A DNA stretch of 64,000 bases, taken from positions 27,863,761 through 27,927,760 of the forward strand of contig NC_084492.1 of assembly GCF_030035675.1 (NCBI RefSeq). The letters run 5' to 3'. Origin of the DNA: Rhineura floridana. Taxonomy: Eukaryota; Chordata; Lepidosauria; Squamata; Rhineuridae. The first letter of the stretch is position 1. The number at the start of each line of letters is the position of its first letter. A program made the translations under genes and the position numbers. This document shows, piece by piece, positions 44,491-54,588 of this stretch. The notes below the pieces were generated by a model that did no database searches, was not told the DNA's origin, and was given only the letters and a program-made list of their open reading frames with translations.

Positions 44491-45769
44491 CTGCTTTTTT
44501 AAATTATTAATGGAACCAGAATATTTTGCAATAAGATTTCCTATGTCCTTTCATTTTATCTATAGATGAATGTAGCATCAGATGAGGTTGGAGAGAGGTG
44601 GTCTGATTCCTCTGGTTAAACCACGACAACAGTTGTGTCTCAACAGAAAAACAATCCTCTTCTCCCTGCCCCCCCCAATTTACACCCTCCTTTTAAAAGG
44701 CGCATTTCCAGTTATTCTAAAATCCATTTATGTGGCATTATTTATTACTGAGTGGCAAGCAGATGGAGCCATTTTTCCTTGCAGCAATTTGAAAGGGACA
44801 CATTACTTTCCTACACACACTGTTTTAGGGTTTCCACAGCAGGCGAAATATCCAACCTGCCTCAGTTGTTCCATCCAATAAAAAACTGAAAATGGTTTCG
44901 GTAGGTTCTCACTTTGATGACTCAATGTCCGAATGAACTCATTACACAGTGAAATGTTCTCATACCCAAACTATTAACATATACTAAAAATTAAAAGCTC
45001 TGATATTTTAAAGGCCCCTTTCCAGAGGCGATGGATTTAAGAATCTCTCCGTGCATCGTTAAATATGATCTCTCTTGAGGTGAGGGGGATGAGGGATAAG
45101 AGATTAAATGTTCATGTAAACAGATGCAATTTCCGAGTGGCAATATTCTTATCTTTAAGCATATGGGATTATATGTACAGTTTCAAAGTATTGTTCTTCA
45201 GAAGTCACCTTACTGGCCTGTTTTCATCTAAGTTGACAAAATGTTTAGGCACTTGCTGCACGAACAATAAATTAATAGTCCAGAACCAATGCATAAAATT
45301 TATTCATGCAGTGCTATAAAATGTTTAAAATATATAATGGCCTGGATCCTAACTAGGCATCCATATACAGAAAGACTCCTTCTCTTCCTTCATGGGCAGA
45401 ACTGATATCTAGAGGAGAACTCTGCTGAAAGATGGGAGGGGGCCAGGTGGTTTTGACCATGTGCTCCTGCACTGCCTCTCTGTCGCTCTAGAGGGCCCAC
45501 ATCTCTCCAGAACAGTTTGGGAGACACACACAAAGGGCTGCAAGGGGAATCAGTGAAAGATGTTCCCCTCCTTCTGCTGGTGGGAACATCCTGTGGGTGG
45601 AATTCGATCGGGGGATTCTCACACCAGTAGAAGCCCACTTAGAAACCAAGCTAATATGCACATATTTTTTTTAAATGCCTAAAACAATATTCTTGGTTAA
45701 GCAGCTGAATAAATATAATCCATAATGGCCCCAGTCTGGCTAAACATTCATTAAGCAATGGTGATGATA
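44491..45769. other. non-repetitive stretch, conserved-element candidate
   Basis: About 1.3 kb. 44880-45330 is AT-rich, complex and frame-free. 45340-45660 is GC-richer and unclassified. Confidence 0.4.
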
Positions 45770-46012
45770 TTATTTATTTATTTACTAGTTATGGCATTTA
45801 TATCCCGCCTTTCCTTCAAGGAGCTCGTGGCATGCAAACATGGTTCTCTCACTCCTGATTTTATCCCCACAACAACCCTGTGTGGTAGGTTTGGCTGAGA
45901 GGCATTAACTGGCCCAAGGGCACCCAGTGAGCTTCACGGCTGAGTAGGGATTTGAACCCTGGTCTCCCAGGTCATAGTCCAACACTCTAACCACTTTGCC
46001 ACACTGGCTGTT
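45770..46012 (-). mobile_element. tRNA SINE with L2-type tail, full length
   Basis: Reverse strand: agccagtgtggcaaagtggt, B box ggttcaaatcc, gccgtgaagctcactgggtg, then gaaaggcgggatataaatgc and (AAAT)n. Confidence 0.92.
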
Positions 46013-46133
46013 AGTTACAGCTCAGTTGTTTCAGTGGTCTGAATGGATGTTAGTCATAACCAACTTTAGCTAGATTGGGGCCAATGTACAATGTACAACA
46101 AGGCATCAGTGAAGTTTCCAGATAGATCTAGTT

Positions 46134-46326
46134 CAGGGCTTCCCAAAGTGTGGCCTGTGGACCAGCAGTGGTGCATGAGATTTATTCAGGTGGTCCGCAG
46201 GCATGTCTGTAAGAATACAATTAAAATCACACAACATCTAGCACAGTGCATTACAATTGCAACAATAGGCAGAAAAAACATTAAGTTTCCTGTGGTCGAT
46301 GGGAAAATAAAGTTTGGGAACCACTG
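46134..46326. mobile_element. hAT element, Charlie-like termini
   Basis: 193 bp, ends cagggcttcccaaagtgtgg and aaagtttgggaaccactg. Flanks atctagtt and gtctagtt (7 of 8). Termini resemble mammalian Charlie-type short elements. Confidence 0.87.
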
Positions 46327-46779
46327 GTCTAGTTCATACCTGCATTTTCATTATGCTTTGATTATAGCATCATGTGATGATGACATATTATGAATGAGCT
46401 ATTGTTAATAATCAAATATCGATCCTATTTCTGAAGTTCAGGGGTGACTGTCGATATTTATGTAGCCATTATAGCACCATCCATACAAAAGAGGAAAGAA
46501 TTACCAGGCTTGGGAAACCAAGGTATGCAGAAGTATAAACATTCTTGGGGGGGGTACCCAAGGTGGCAAACCTGCTGCCAAAGAATGAGCATGCTCCGTG
46601 TGTATGGAATGCTGACTGACTGTTGGAGAATGGAATAGACAGCCAGGGAGAGGGGGAACAGAATGGAGAATCTTTGAAAAGGTCATGGGTGGCTGACTAG
46701 GACCCTGAATAGGAGCATTCCACACTGCAGCATTTTGTTATAGGTCCCACTGGTAGAATGCATATTGTCTGAAGTTAGC
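46327..46779. other. non-repetitive stretch, no gene seen
   Basis: About 450 bp, nothing recognised. Confidence 0.45.
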
Positions 46780-46908
46780 TCAATATTAAAAAGGGACAAT
46801 CCACATATTTAGTGGAGAGTACTTAAATAGATTGTAAGCTGCTTTGTAAAGGAAGCTCCTCAAAAGTGAGGTATAAATATTAAATGAATAAATAATAAAA
46901 TAAATATT
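46780..46908 (+). mobile_element. LINE 3' tail, L2-like
   Basis: gattgtaagctgctttgta ... gaggtataaatattaaatga then (AATA)n. Confidence 0.55.
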
Positions 46909-47531
46909 GAGGAGTCTAGTGGTAGTCATGCTATACATTGGGTAAATGAACATATATTTCCCCCCTCCATGAGCTCAGTGTGGTGTGGCCAACAGTATGT
47001 TTTGGCTTTACATGGGGAAAATCTAGATTCCTGTTCTAGCTAAGAAATTCTTAAAGAAAACCAATCTCATACAGACAAATCCCAGGCAAGTTTACTTAGA
47101 AGTAGCTACCTTTATGCAGTCTCATTTCCATGAACAGCAAGATGGCCAGAGGCATGTTACGCAGGATCCCAGCCTTGCTGCCATTTATAATATGCCCCCA
47201 GTACCTTGACTCTGGTAAACGCCCATTTGTTCAGGAAGATGAACTAAGCAGAAGCTTAGGGAACTGGGACAAAAGTAATCCTCAGCTCATGATGCTCTGA
47301 GCAGTTCCCATCAGTTATGCAAAGAGGAGAGAGAATTCTGGCAAATGCAAATTCCTGTTCTGGTCCTGGTGATGGCTCTTTTAGTCAGTGGATTCTGGTT
47401 TAGGCAACATGAGCAGGATGGGACAGATTAATGTGGAAACATGATGGAATAGACGTATGGTTGGACATGTGAAGAGACACAGACCGTCTGTCCATCTCTG
47501 ATGTAATGCAGAAATGGTGGCAGATATTTCT
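46909..47531. other. non-repetitive stretch, no gene seen
   Basis: About 620 bp, nothing recognised. Confidence 0.45.
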
Positions 47532-47655
47532 AATGTTGCATCCAACATTGTCATGCTCAGAATAGATCCACTGAACTTAATAGACATGACTAACTCAGGT
47601 CGAGTGATTTCAACGGGTTCATTCTGAGAAGAATTTAGTTGGATACAATCCTGGG
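47532..47655. mobile_element. palindromic family P, one copy
   Basis: atgctcagaatagatccact and gggttcattctgagaagaat arms; end ttggatacaatcc. Confidence 0.8.
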
Positions 47656-48232
47656 AGTTTGGACTGAACTGGTTGCTGGTTTCTGCCTTCTTCCACTCTG
47701 CCCCCACCCCCACAAGTCTGATTCAGGATGCCTGGAATTTCTCGAGGGTCAAAAGCAAATTATAGAAGGGTTGGTTAAATAAAAACCCACTTAACATATC
47801 TTTTTGGAGAATGGCTGCATCATTTTCAGTCCAAGCCCTCATTTGCGCTGGTACACAAAGGAAAGTTGGGGCAAACTGACAGTCTTATGAAATACCGCCA
47901 GAGAGTGATCATCATTATTCATAAGTTATTAATAATCAATCATTTAATGAGATTTCTGCTTGCTGCACATTTTTATTCATTGCTTCATTTATTTAAATTT
48001 CATAATTAAAAAAACATTTAAAAATGAAAAGTATGTCTTTTGGAATATTTGCAGTTAATTTGTTTTAGATCAGTTGCCTATTTATGTGCTTTGTTTAATT
48101 GCATCTCAAGGCATATAAGTGGCAGGGACCCAGTGAGTTACTCTAGGCAACTCAAGAGTTTTTTGTGTGCGATCAGTGGGATTATAGATCAGACCATATC
48201 ATATCACCAACTGTTTTCCCTATGGCCCATAT
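47656..48232. other. non-repetitive stretch, no gene seen
   Basis: About 580 bp; AT-rich at 47880-48060. Confidence 0.45.
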
Positions 48233-48367
48233 CAGCCTTCCCCTCCTGGTGCCCTCTAGATGTTTTCAGTTACAAAACCCATCATCCCTGACCACTGGTC
48301 ATGCTGGCTGGGGTTGATGGGAGTTGTAATCCAAACCATCTGGAGAGCGCCAAACTAAGAAAGGCTG
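48233..48367. mobile_element. short palindromic hAT element
   Basis: Ends cagccttcccctcctgg and gaaaggctg; flanks gcccatat and gtctatat agree at 6 of 8. Confidence 0.82.
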
Positions 48368-48831
48368 GTCTATATGTGTACCCTCCAATTCCCTGCTAAA
48401 TAGTTATGGTTGCTTGGTATTGAGTAAAATGCCCTTGGCTCATGGTACCTGGCATTACTTTCAGTACTGTGGAATCACAGAGTTGGAGAGAACCTTGTGG
48501 GCTTTCTCATCCAATCTCCTGCCTGATGCAGGACATCCAAAGCTAGAACGTCTCTAACAGACTGAAGCATCTCCAACAGGTGGCTGTCCCACCTCCGTTT
48601 GCAACCCTCCAGCAAAGTGGAATCTACTCTCTCTCTAGGTAATTGGTCCCATTGTTGAATGCTCTCCCCATCATTTTTCCAAAATCCACCCTTCTGTTAC
48701 TTAAGCCCATCAGATCTAGTCCTGCCTTCTGGAGCAGCAGAGAAGAAGCCTTTGCTCTCTTCTATGTGACAGCGCTTCAGGTCTTTGAAGAGTGATATCA
48801 TGTTCCCCCTTCAGTCTTCTCCAGGCTGAAT

Positions 48832-49240
48832 GCTGCAGTTAAGACTGTGCATGGGGACTGACAGATGCCAGCACATAATTCTAGTGCTCAAAAGCTTGCA
48901 CTGGCTGTCCATACATTACCAGGTCAGATTCAAGGTTCCTGTATTAATTTACAAGACCCACTTGGGTCGAGGATTCCTCAGAGACTGCCTGATTCTTTAT
49001 ATCCCTGTCCCCATCCAGTTATTGAGGTCTTTGGGGGAGTCACTGCTAGTGGTTCCCCCATGGCTCAGATGCACGGCTCCTATCTACCAAGCTGAGGTCA
49101 GACAGGCTCCCCCCCTTTGGTGCCTATTTAAGATTTGCTTAGAAATTATTGTAATTGAATGCTTAATTGGAATTGTATCTAAGTGGTGCACAAGAAACTC
49201 AATACAATGCAAATAAATATAAAATGATAAAATCAGAATC
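48832..49240 (+). mobile_element. L2 LINE 3' end inside CR1
   Basis: Frame 48830-49216 holds LKSLHWLSIHYQVRFKVPVL, IYKTHLG and LLRSLGESLLVVPP, the L2 C-terminal region. The end is aatacaatgcaaataaatat. Confidence 0.85.
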
Positions 49241-49504
49241 TTGGGCGCCTTCCTCTGAATCCATTCCAGTTTTGAAATGTCCTTAAGAGTGTGGTAGCCA
49301 GCGCTGGACACAGCACTCCAAATTGGGCCTGACTAATGCAAAATAAAGTGGAGCAGTTACTTCCTGTGACTTAAAAATTATGGTTCTATCAATGTCACCT
49401 AGAATCGCATTAGCCTCTTAGGCCATTGCATCACACTGCTGTCTTATGTTCAGCTTGTGATATTGGTCTAAAGTCCCAACATCCTTTTCACATTTGCTAC
49501 ATAT

Positions 49505-49667
49505 GAGTACGCGGCATATGTTGTGGGGGTAAAGAAAGGCCGGGGAAGGAACTGGCAATCCCACCCCATATATACGGTCTGCCTTGTAAACGTCGCAAGA
49601 CGTCACCCTAAGAGTCAGAAATGACTCGCACTATATGTGCGGGGACACCTTTACCTTTACCTTTTAT
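49505..49667 (+). mobile_element. tRNA-derived SINE (gtaagcgg type), 3' part with RTE-like tail
   Basis: gagtacgcggcatatgttg, gtaaacgtcgcaagacgtca, then agagtcagaaatgactcgca and cggggacacctttaccttta. Flanked by a 7-bp repeat tacatat (49498-49504 and 49668-49674), consistent with 5'-truncated retroposition. Confidence 0.88.
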
Positions 49668-49870
49668 TACATATCCAAGTATTTCCTGTTCTATACCTGT
49701 TTATTTGATTCCACCACCCCCCACCCCCAATGCAGAACTTTGCATCTCTCTGTGTTGGATTTCATTTTGTTAGTTTTCGTTCCGATTCTATCAAGTTCCT
49801 TTTTAATGTTATTACTTTGCATTTCCAAGTCTGAGTTGCTGCATTGACAACAAGTTCTGATGCTAATCCC

Positions 49871-50402
49871 CAATTCAAATTTAGTCTTAGATGCGCTATG
49901 CAAGAGGTGCCTGAAGCATAGATTATCCCAGATAAATCCAACCAAAAGATCATGTTTAGGAAAAAAAAGCAAAAACAAATTAAAGTTGAGCAATGGGGGG
50001 ATTTTTATTGTAACATTTAATTTTACTGAAGATCAGAATCAACCTATGTTTGAACAGGCAAATCAGTGGTAGGGCTGATTCATACATGCATTTTTGCCAC
50101 TTGATGACTGCAACATCAAGAGGTGTTTTGGAAACTGGAATGGGGCACTGATGATCAAACAGAACAGGCAAGCTTTTCATACCTCTTCGCAGTGTTTTTC
50201 AGAGGAGTCTGTTCATGCATTCAGGGCTAATTCACACATGGAACTTCACCATTTAATCACTCAATGAAAGCTCTGTTTGTGGCACTTGATATGTGATGGA
50301 AGTGTTGCTAATGCATGTGATCCCTAGATCAGATATATAAGAGGCCTTTGAGTGAAGGGCATGTATATGTGAATCGGCTGTCAGGAGGGAGTGTTCAGTA
50401 AT
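49871..50402. other. unclassified, possibly old DNA-element scraps
   Basis: gggctgattcatacatgcat (50073) and gggctaattcacacatggaa (50223) are related phrases in direct orientation; no family assigned. Confidence 0.35.
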
Positions 50403-50410
50403 TACCTGGC

Positions 50411-50526
50411 CAGAGCTTGGAAAAGTTACTTTTTTGAACTACAACTCCCATCAGCCCCAGCCAGCATGGCCACTGGATTGGGCTGATGGGAGTTGTAGTT
50501 CAAAAAAGTAACTTTTCCAAGCTCTG
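50411..50526. mobile_element. palindromic hAT element, 116 bp, young
   Basis: The arms (cagagcttggaaaagttact and its complement, extending about 46 bp each side) pair almost perfectly; exact 8-bp duplication tacctggc at 50403-50410 and 50527-50534. Confidence 0.95.
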
Positions 50527-50677
50527 TACCTGGCCCAGGGAAGAGACAATAGCTAGGTAGAAGAGCACTTGCTTTGCCTATAGAAGATCTCAGGTTTAAT
50601 GCCTGGAACCTCCAGTTAAGAGGACCAGGTTAAAGGTGATGACACTGGAGGGCTATAGCCAGTCAGATTAGACAATA

Positions 50678-50904
50678 TAGTAGGGCCCCGCTTTACAGCG
50701 CTTCGCTTTACAGCGTTCCGCTAATACAGCAGTTGTGAATTGTAGAAAGGCCCCACTTTACAGCGCTTGTTCCGCTTTTACGGCATTTTTTTGCCGCCGG
50801 GCGCCATTTTGGTCAATGTAAGTCAATGGGATCCGCTTTACAGCGGTTTTTGCTTTACAGCGGGGGTCCGGAACGTAACCCGCTGTATGAGCAGGGCCCT
50901 ACTG
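50678..50904. mobile_element. Tigger-like (TcMar) non-autonomous element
   Basis: 227 bp, ends tagtagggccccgcttta and gcagggccctactg, flanked by TA on both sides (50676-50677, 50905-50906). The repeated cgctttacagcg phrase is reminiscent of Tigger ends. Removing it with one TA restores the SINE. No transposase. Confidence 0.85.
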
Positions 50905-50917
50905 TATTAAGCTAGAT

Positions 50918-51059
50918 CAGGAATGAGGAACCTTTGGCCCTCCAGATGTTGTTGAACTACAACTCCCATCAGCCCTAGCAAGCAAGCATGGCCAATGGCC
51001 AGAGATTATGGGAATTGTAGTTCAGCAACATCTAAAGGATTAAAGGTTCCCCACACCTG
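50918..51059. mobile_element. short palindromic hAT element in SINE tail
   Basis: 142 bp, ends caggaatgaggaacc and ggttccccacacctg; flanks agctagat and agcttgat (7 of 8) both belong to the SINE tail. Confidence 0.92.
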
Positions 51060-51349
51060 AGCTTGATGGACAAATAAGCTGATCTTGCATTAGGTAGCTT
51101 TGTATGACTTTTGAACCGTGTAAAACAAAGCTGTAGATTAATTTTTCTGTACCAGTGCATAGTGTTGATTTTTAACATGTAAATGTATCACTATTAATTC
51201 TTTTAAAATTGCTGGTTTTATTTATATTTTGATAAAATTGATCTCAACTTGTTTTTAATGTTTGTTTTTCTTGGAATTTTTAAATAAATATTTTGCATTG
51301 TTCTTCGTAAACCAAACAGAGGTTTTGTTGTTGTAGTTGTTGAGCAAGT

Positions 51350-51445
51350 GATACATTATTTACTTACTTATTTAAACTACTAGTCGCTTTTTACCCAAAA
51401 CGTCTCCAAGCAATTTATATTTAAAAACAGAAACAGAAACACACT
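51350..51445 (-). mobile_element. LINE 3' tail
   Basis: actagtcgctttttacccaa, cgtctccaagcaatttatat; L2-like tail in reverse. Confidence 0.5.
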
Positions 51446-51655
51446 GGGTTGTATTCAACTAAGACTCAGAGGAGATCCATTGAAATAAAAGAACCTAGGT
51501 TAAGGTGCAATCTTATACACACTTCCTTGGGAGTGAGTCCCATTGAACTGAATAGGGCTTAATTCTGAGTCAGCATGTATAGGATTGTACCATTAGTTAT
51601 GTCCATTAACTTCAATCTGTCTACTCTGAGTAGACTAGCACTGAATACCACCCAT
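51446..51655. mobile_element. palindromic family P with nested palindrome
   Basis: Outer ends gggttgtattcaactaag and gcactgaataccaccca. An 88-bp element occupies the middle. Confidence 0.8.
51504..51591. mobile_element. short palindrome nested in family P
   Basis: ggtgcaatcttatacacac and gtataggattgtacc pair as ends, with cattgaactgaatagggct between. Inserted between the two halves of the outer element. Confidence 0.75.
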
Positions 51656-51867
51656 TATATCATAGAAAAAGAAAACAATTGTGTAAAATATTAACATTTC
51701 ATATAACATATAACCCCCTACCTCCCCCCCCCCACAATAGCTGGAGGAAGCTTAAGCAGCACATTAACAATAAAACTTTTGTTAATTAAAAAAAAACTTA
51801 AGCAGGTTTGCCCTCGCCTGGCTTGGTGGGCTGGTTCACACATGCAAACACAGGCACATGACTGGAT

Positions 51868-52430
51868 TAGGGTTGTCAGGTCCTTGGCCTGAGACTGATC
51901 CTGTATCTTTAGGAGAAGAGAAAGTCAGCCAAGTGCAGGTGTTCTTGCTACCCTGTAATGGGAAAAACCACAAGGTGGAATTCTCCCTTCCCTCTGCACA
52001 ACTTTTAAAGATACAAATGACCTCTTGGAGGCCGGGACTGGCAACCAAGTGGTCTTCTGTATCTTTAAAAGTTGTGCAAGGGGAAGGGAGAATTCTACCT
52101 TGTAAGAACATAAGAACATAAGAAGAGCCTGCTGGATCAGGCCAGTAGCCCATCTAGTCCAGCATCCTGTTCTCACAGTGGCCAACCAGGTGCCTGGGGG
52201 AAGCCTGCAAGCAGGACCCGAGTGCAAGAACACTCTCCCCTCCTGAGGCTTCTGGCAACTGGTTTTCAGAAGCATGCTGCCTCTGACTAGGGTGGCAGAG
52301 CACAGCCATCATGGCTAGTAGCTTTTGTGGTTTTTCCCATTACAGAGTTGCAAGAACGCCTGCACTTGGCTGACTTTCTCTTCTCCTAAAGATACAGGAT
52401 CAGTCTCAGGCCATGAACCTGGCAACCCTA
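51868..52430. mobile_element. hAT family C with CR1/L3 insertion
   Basis: Ends tagggttgtcagg and cctggcaaccta-type (ggcaaccta preceded by c), exact 8-bp duplication gactggat at 51860-51867 and 52431-52438. Without the LINE it is about 340 bp and forms the same long hairpin as 37688-37993. Confidence 0.93.
52104..52322 (-). mobile_element. CR1/L3 LINE 3' tail, young copy
   Basis: Almost identical to 55502-55712: repeated taagaacataagaac tail, cctgctggatcaggccagta, to catggctagtagc. Only the UTR is present. Confidence 0.95.
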
Positions 52431-52542
52431 GACTGGATGGCTGCGACATCCAATCATGACTTGCATATGTGAATGACCCATCAGAAATATAACACCATAA
52501 CAGGACCTCCGGGGGAAAGAGGTTTTCCATCTTGCTCTAAAT

Positions 52543-52675
52543 CAGAGATGGGAAACCTGTGGCCCTCCATATAGTGCTGGATAGTTACAGCTTTCAACAT
52601 CCCTGACCATTAGCTATGCTGGCTGGGGTGTCAGAATCCAGCAACATCTGGAGGGCCACAGGATCCCCATCCCTC
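52543..52675. mobile_element. short palindromic hAT element
   Basis: 133 bp starting cagagatgggaaacctgtgg; exact 8-bp duplication ctctaaat at 52535-52542 and 52676-52683. Confidence 0.92.
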
Positions 52676-52792
52676 CTCTAAATAGACAGATTCATCCATC
52701 CCTACAACAACTTGCATGAAGAAGTATCTGTGGTTGGTCCATTCACCCCGGCTGACCACCCCAAAGGCTGGCAATAAACATATGTAACTAAT

Positions 52793-52982
52793 AAGGCTAT
52801 GTACACACCATACATTTAAAGCACATTTAAACGCATGACCCACCCCACCCACCCATAATCCTGGGAATTGTACTTTGCTCAGGGTTTTGAGAACTGTAGC
52901 TCTGTGAGGGGTAAACTACAGTTCCCAGGATTCTTTGGCAGAAGTAATGTTTTTTAAATGTATAGTGTGTACACAGCCTAAA
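52793..52982. mobile_element. palindromic family D, full copy
   Basis: taaggctatgtacacaccat and gtatagtgtgtacacagcct are the paired ends; the core holds gaactgtagctctgtgaggg and ctacagttcccaggattctt. Confidence 0.87.
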
Positions 52983-54271
52983 TAGGGCCTTAGTGTAGAC
53001 TAACTGAGTGGTGAGCAGGGGTACGCATCAAGGCCTATGCATCAAACTTCAGGCTAGCTTCTTTTTCTCTCTCAGTTGCAGAGAATGCTGGGTTATTGTT
53101 TTTAAGGTTCTACCCATGAATAACTGCTAAATAACAACAATAAGCCAAGATGGAAACAAACTACTGCTATCTGAAGGGTGTCACTGCAGTCAAGATAAAG
53201 GACTGGGAGTTCTTGGAGGGAGTCCGAGTGTGACAAAACCTGTCCCAATGAATGCTGACATCCTGAATAAAATCACTACATGACTCCACGTAGGTCAAGA
53301 ATGACATTGTTTCGCTGAGCAGCATTGACAGCAGGGTGACAGAGATTAATAGCTTTGTATTGACTGAGTAGCTTCCAGTTCCTTATCTTTGTCAAGTCAA
53401 GGCTGTGTCCAAAACCTGAAAGTGTTATTAGTCGTATAATTGTGGAGACATTTAAAGGGTTTCCCCTTAAGGGACTATGAAATCCAATAAACCTTTCATA
53501 AAACCTCAAGCATTCATGTGAAAAAAAACCCACTCACACACAACACAACCACCAGCACCACCAGCACCCTTGTCTCTGAGACAGGCACGCTTCAGTGGGG
53601 GAAAACCTTGGAGCCCTGGTACATTGAATCATGTTTGATTTATGAAGGCAGTTTTGAATTTGTATCAGTTGTTTTATTAAAAATATATGAAAGAATGTTT
53701 TAAATATGAGTGAGCTGTGTTCACTTCGGTCTTGATCAAGTGCTCGGCTCATCTGAGAGCGGGAGTTCTCCTTACCATGTCACTTAGATTCATGATGGTT
53801 TCCTTATACCAGATTTGTATTGCTAATTGAGTAGGGTGGTTTAATTTAGGCAAGATTGACCCATCTCACTCCCACCTGGAAGTTTCATATGAATTTTTTT
53901 CTGTCCTCGCCCCCTTAAGGACCAAACTGCGGCACTTATTCTCTCTTACCTCCCCCCCCATAACCCTTGTCTAATATCATTTGATTTGTAAAGGAATAAG
54001 CGAAGATGTTTGGTTCAGGGATGTTTGTTGGCTTGGTTTCAAGAGTGGCTGTAAATGGAAGGAGAGAAATGTTTTTAAACCCAGGAAGTTTCATAACTTA
54101 GATTGACAAACTCTTTAGGATTATGATTGAACACACGCTGGACTTGACCAAAAAGGGGGTAGGGATCCTCTCCGGTTCAGTGGCTGGTGGACTGATTTCT
54201 AATTCACACAGGAAAAGTGCCAAGTTAACTCAGCCTGGCAAGGGGTTACAAAACATAATGTCTTAAAGCAG
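52983..54271. other. non-repetitive stretch, conserved-element candidate
   Basis: About 1.3 kb. 53200-53560 is complex unique sequence. No gene. Confidence 0.4.
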
Positions 54272-54364
54272 CCATTCTATTCAATGAGTTCCACTTTACA
54301 ACGGTTTTCGCTTTACAGCAGGACCCCCGGAACGTAACCCACCATATGAGTGGGGCCCTACTGT
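54272..54364. mobile_element. Tigger-like element, right end
   Basis: Matches the last part of 50678-50904 (cgctttacagcaggaccccc, ggaacgtaacccaccatatg, gagtggggccctactgta); the left part is absent. Confidence 0.87.
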
Positions 54365-54394
54365 ACTACTCAGTCCCAAAACTCATTACTGGAT

Positions 54395-54588
54395 TTGGAG
54401 AAGGGCCATAGCTCAGTGGTTAGATCAACTGCTTTGCATGCACAAAGTCCTCAGTTCAATCCTGGCAACCCCAGGTAGTGCTGGGAAAGACTCCTGCTGC
54501 GGAAAGCCATTGGCCAGGTAGAGTTGACAATATTGTGTTAGGTGAACCAGTGTTTAGATTTGGTGTAAGGCAGCTCTCTATGCTCAAA
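54395..54588 (+). mobile_element. tRNA-Ala-like SINE, full length
   Basis: agggccatagctcagtggtt, gctttgcatgcacaaag, B box agttcaatcc; CR1-like tail decayed to taggtgaaccagtgtttag. Confidence 0.88.

Larger units (their letters stand above)
48468..49870 (-). mobile_element. classical CR1 LINE with two insertions
   Basis: The 3' end gaatcacagagttggaga is the classical amniote CR1 terminus, distinct from the CR1/L3 family elsewhere here. Minus-strand peptides include KELDRIGTKTNKMKSNTERC, matching the CR1 block after the reverse transcriptase catalytic motifs. An L2 piece (48832-49240) and a SINE (49505-49667) interrupt it, so it is the oldest of the three. Confidence 0.88.
50538..51110 (+). mobile_element. 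tRNA-Ala-like SINE with two insertions
   Basis: Head and body at 50538-50677, a few bases of tail at 50907-50917, rest of tail at 51060-51110 (agcttgatggacaaataagc ... gtagctttgtatgac). The interruptions are the Tigger-like and hAT elements. Confidence 0.87.
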
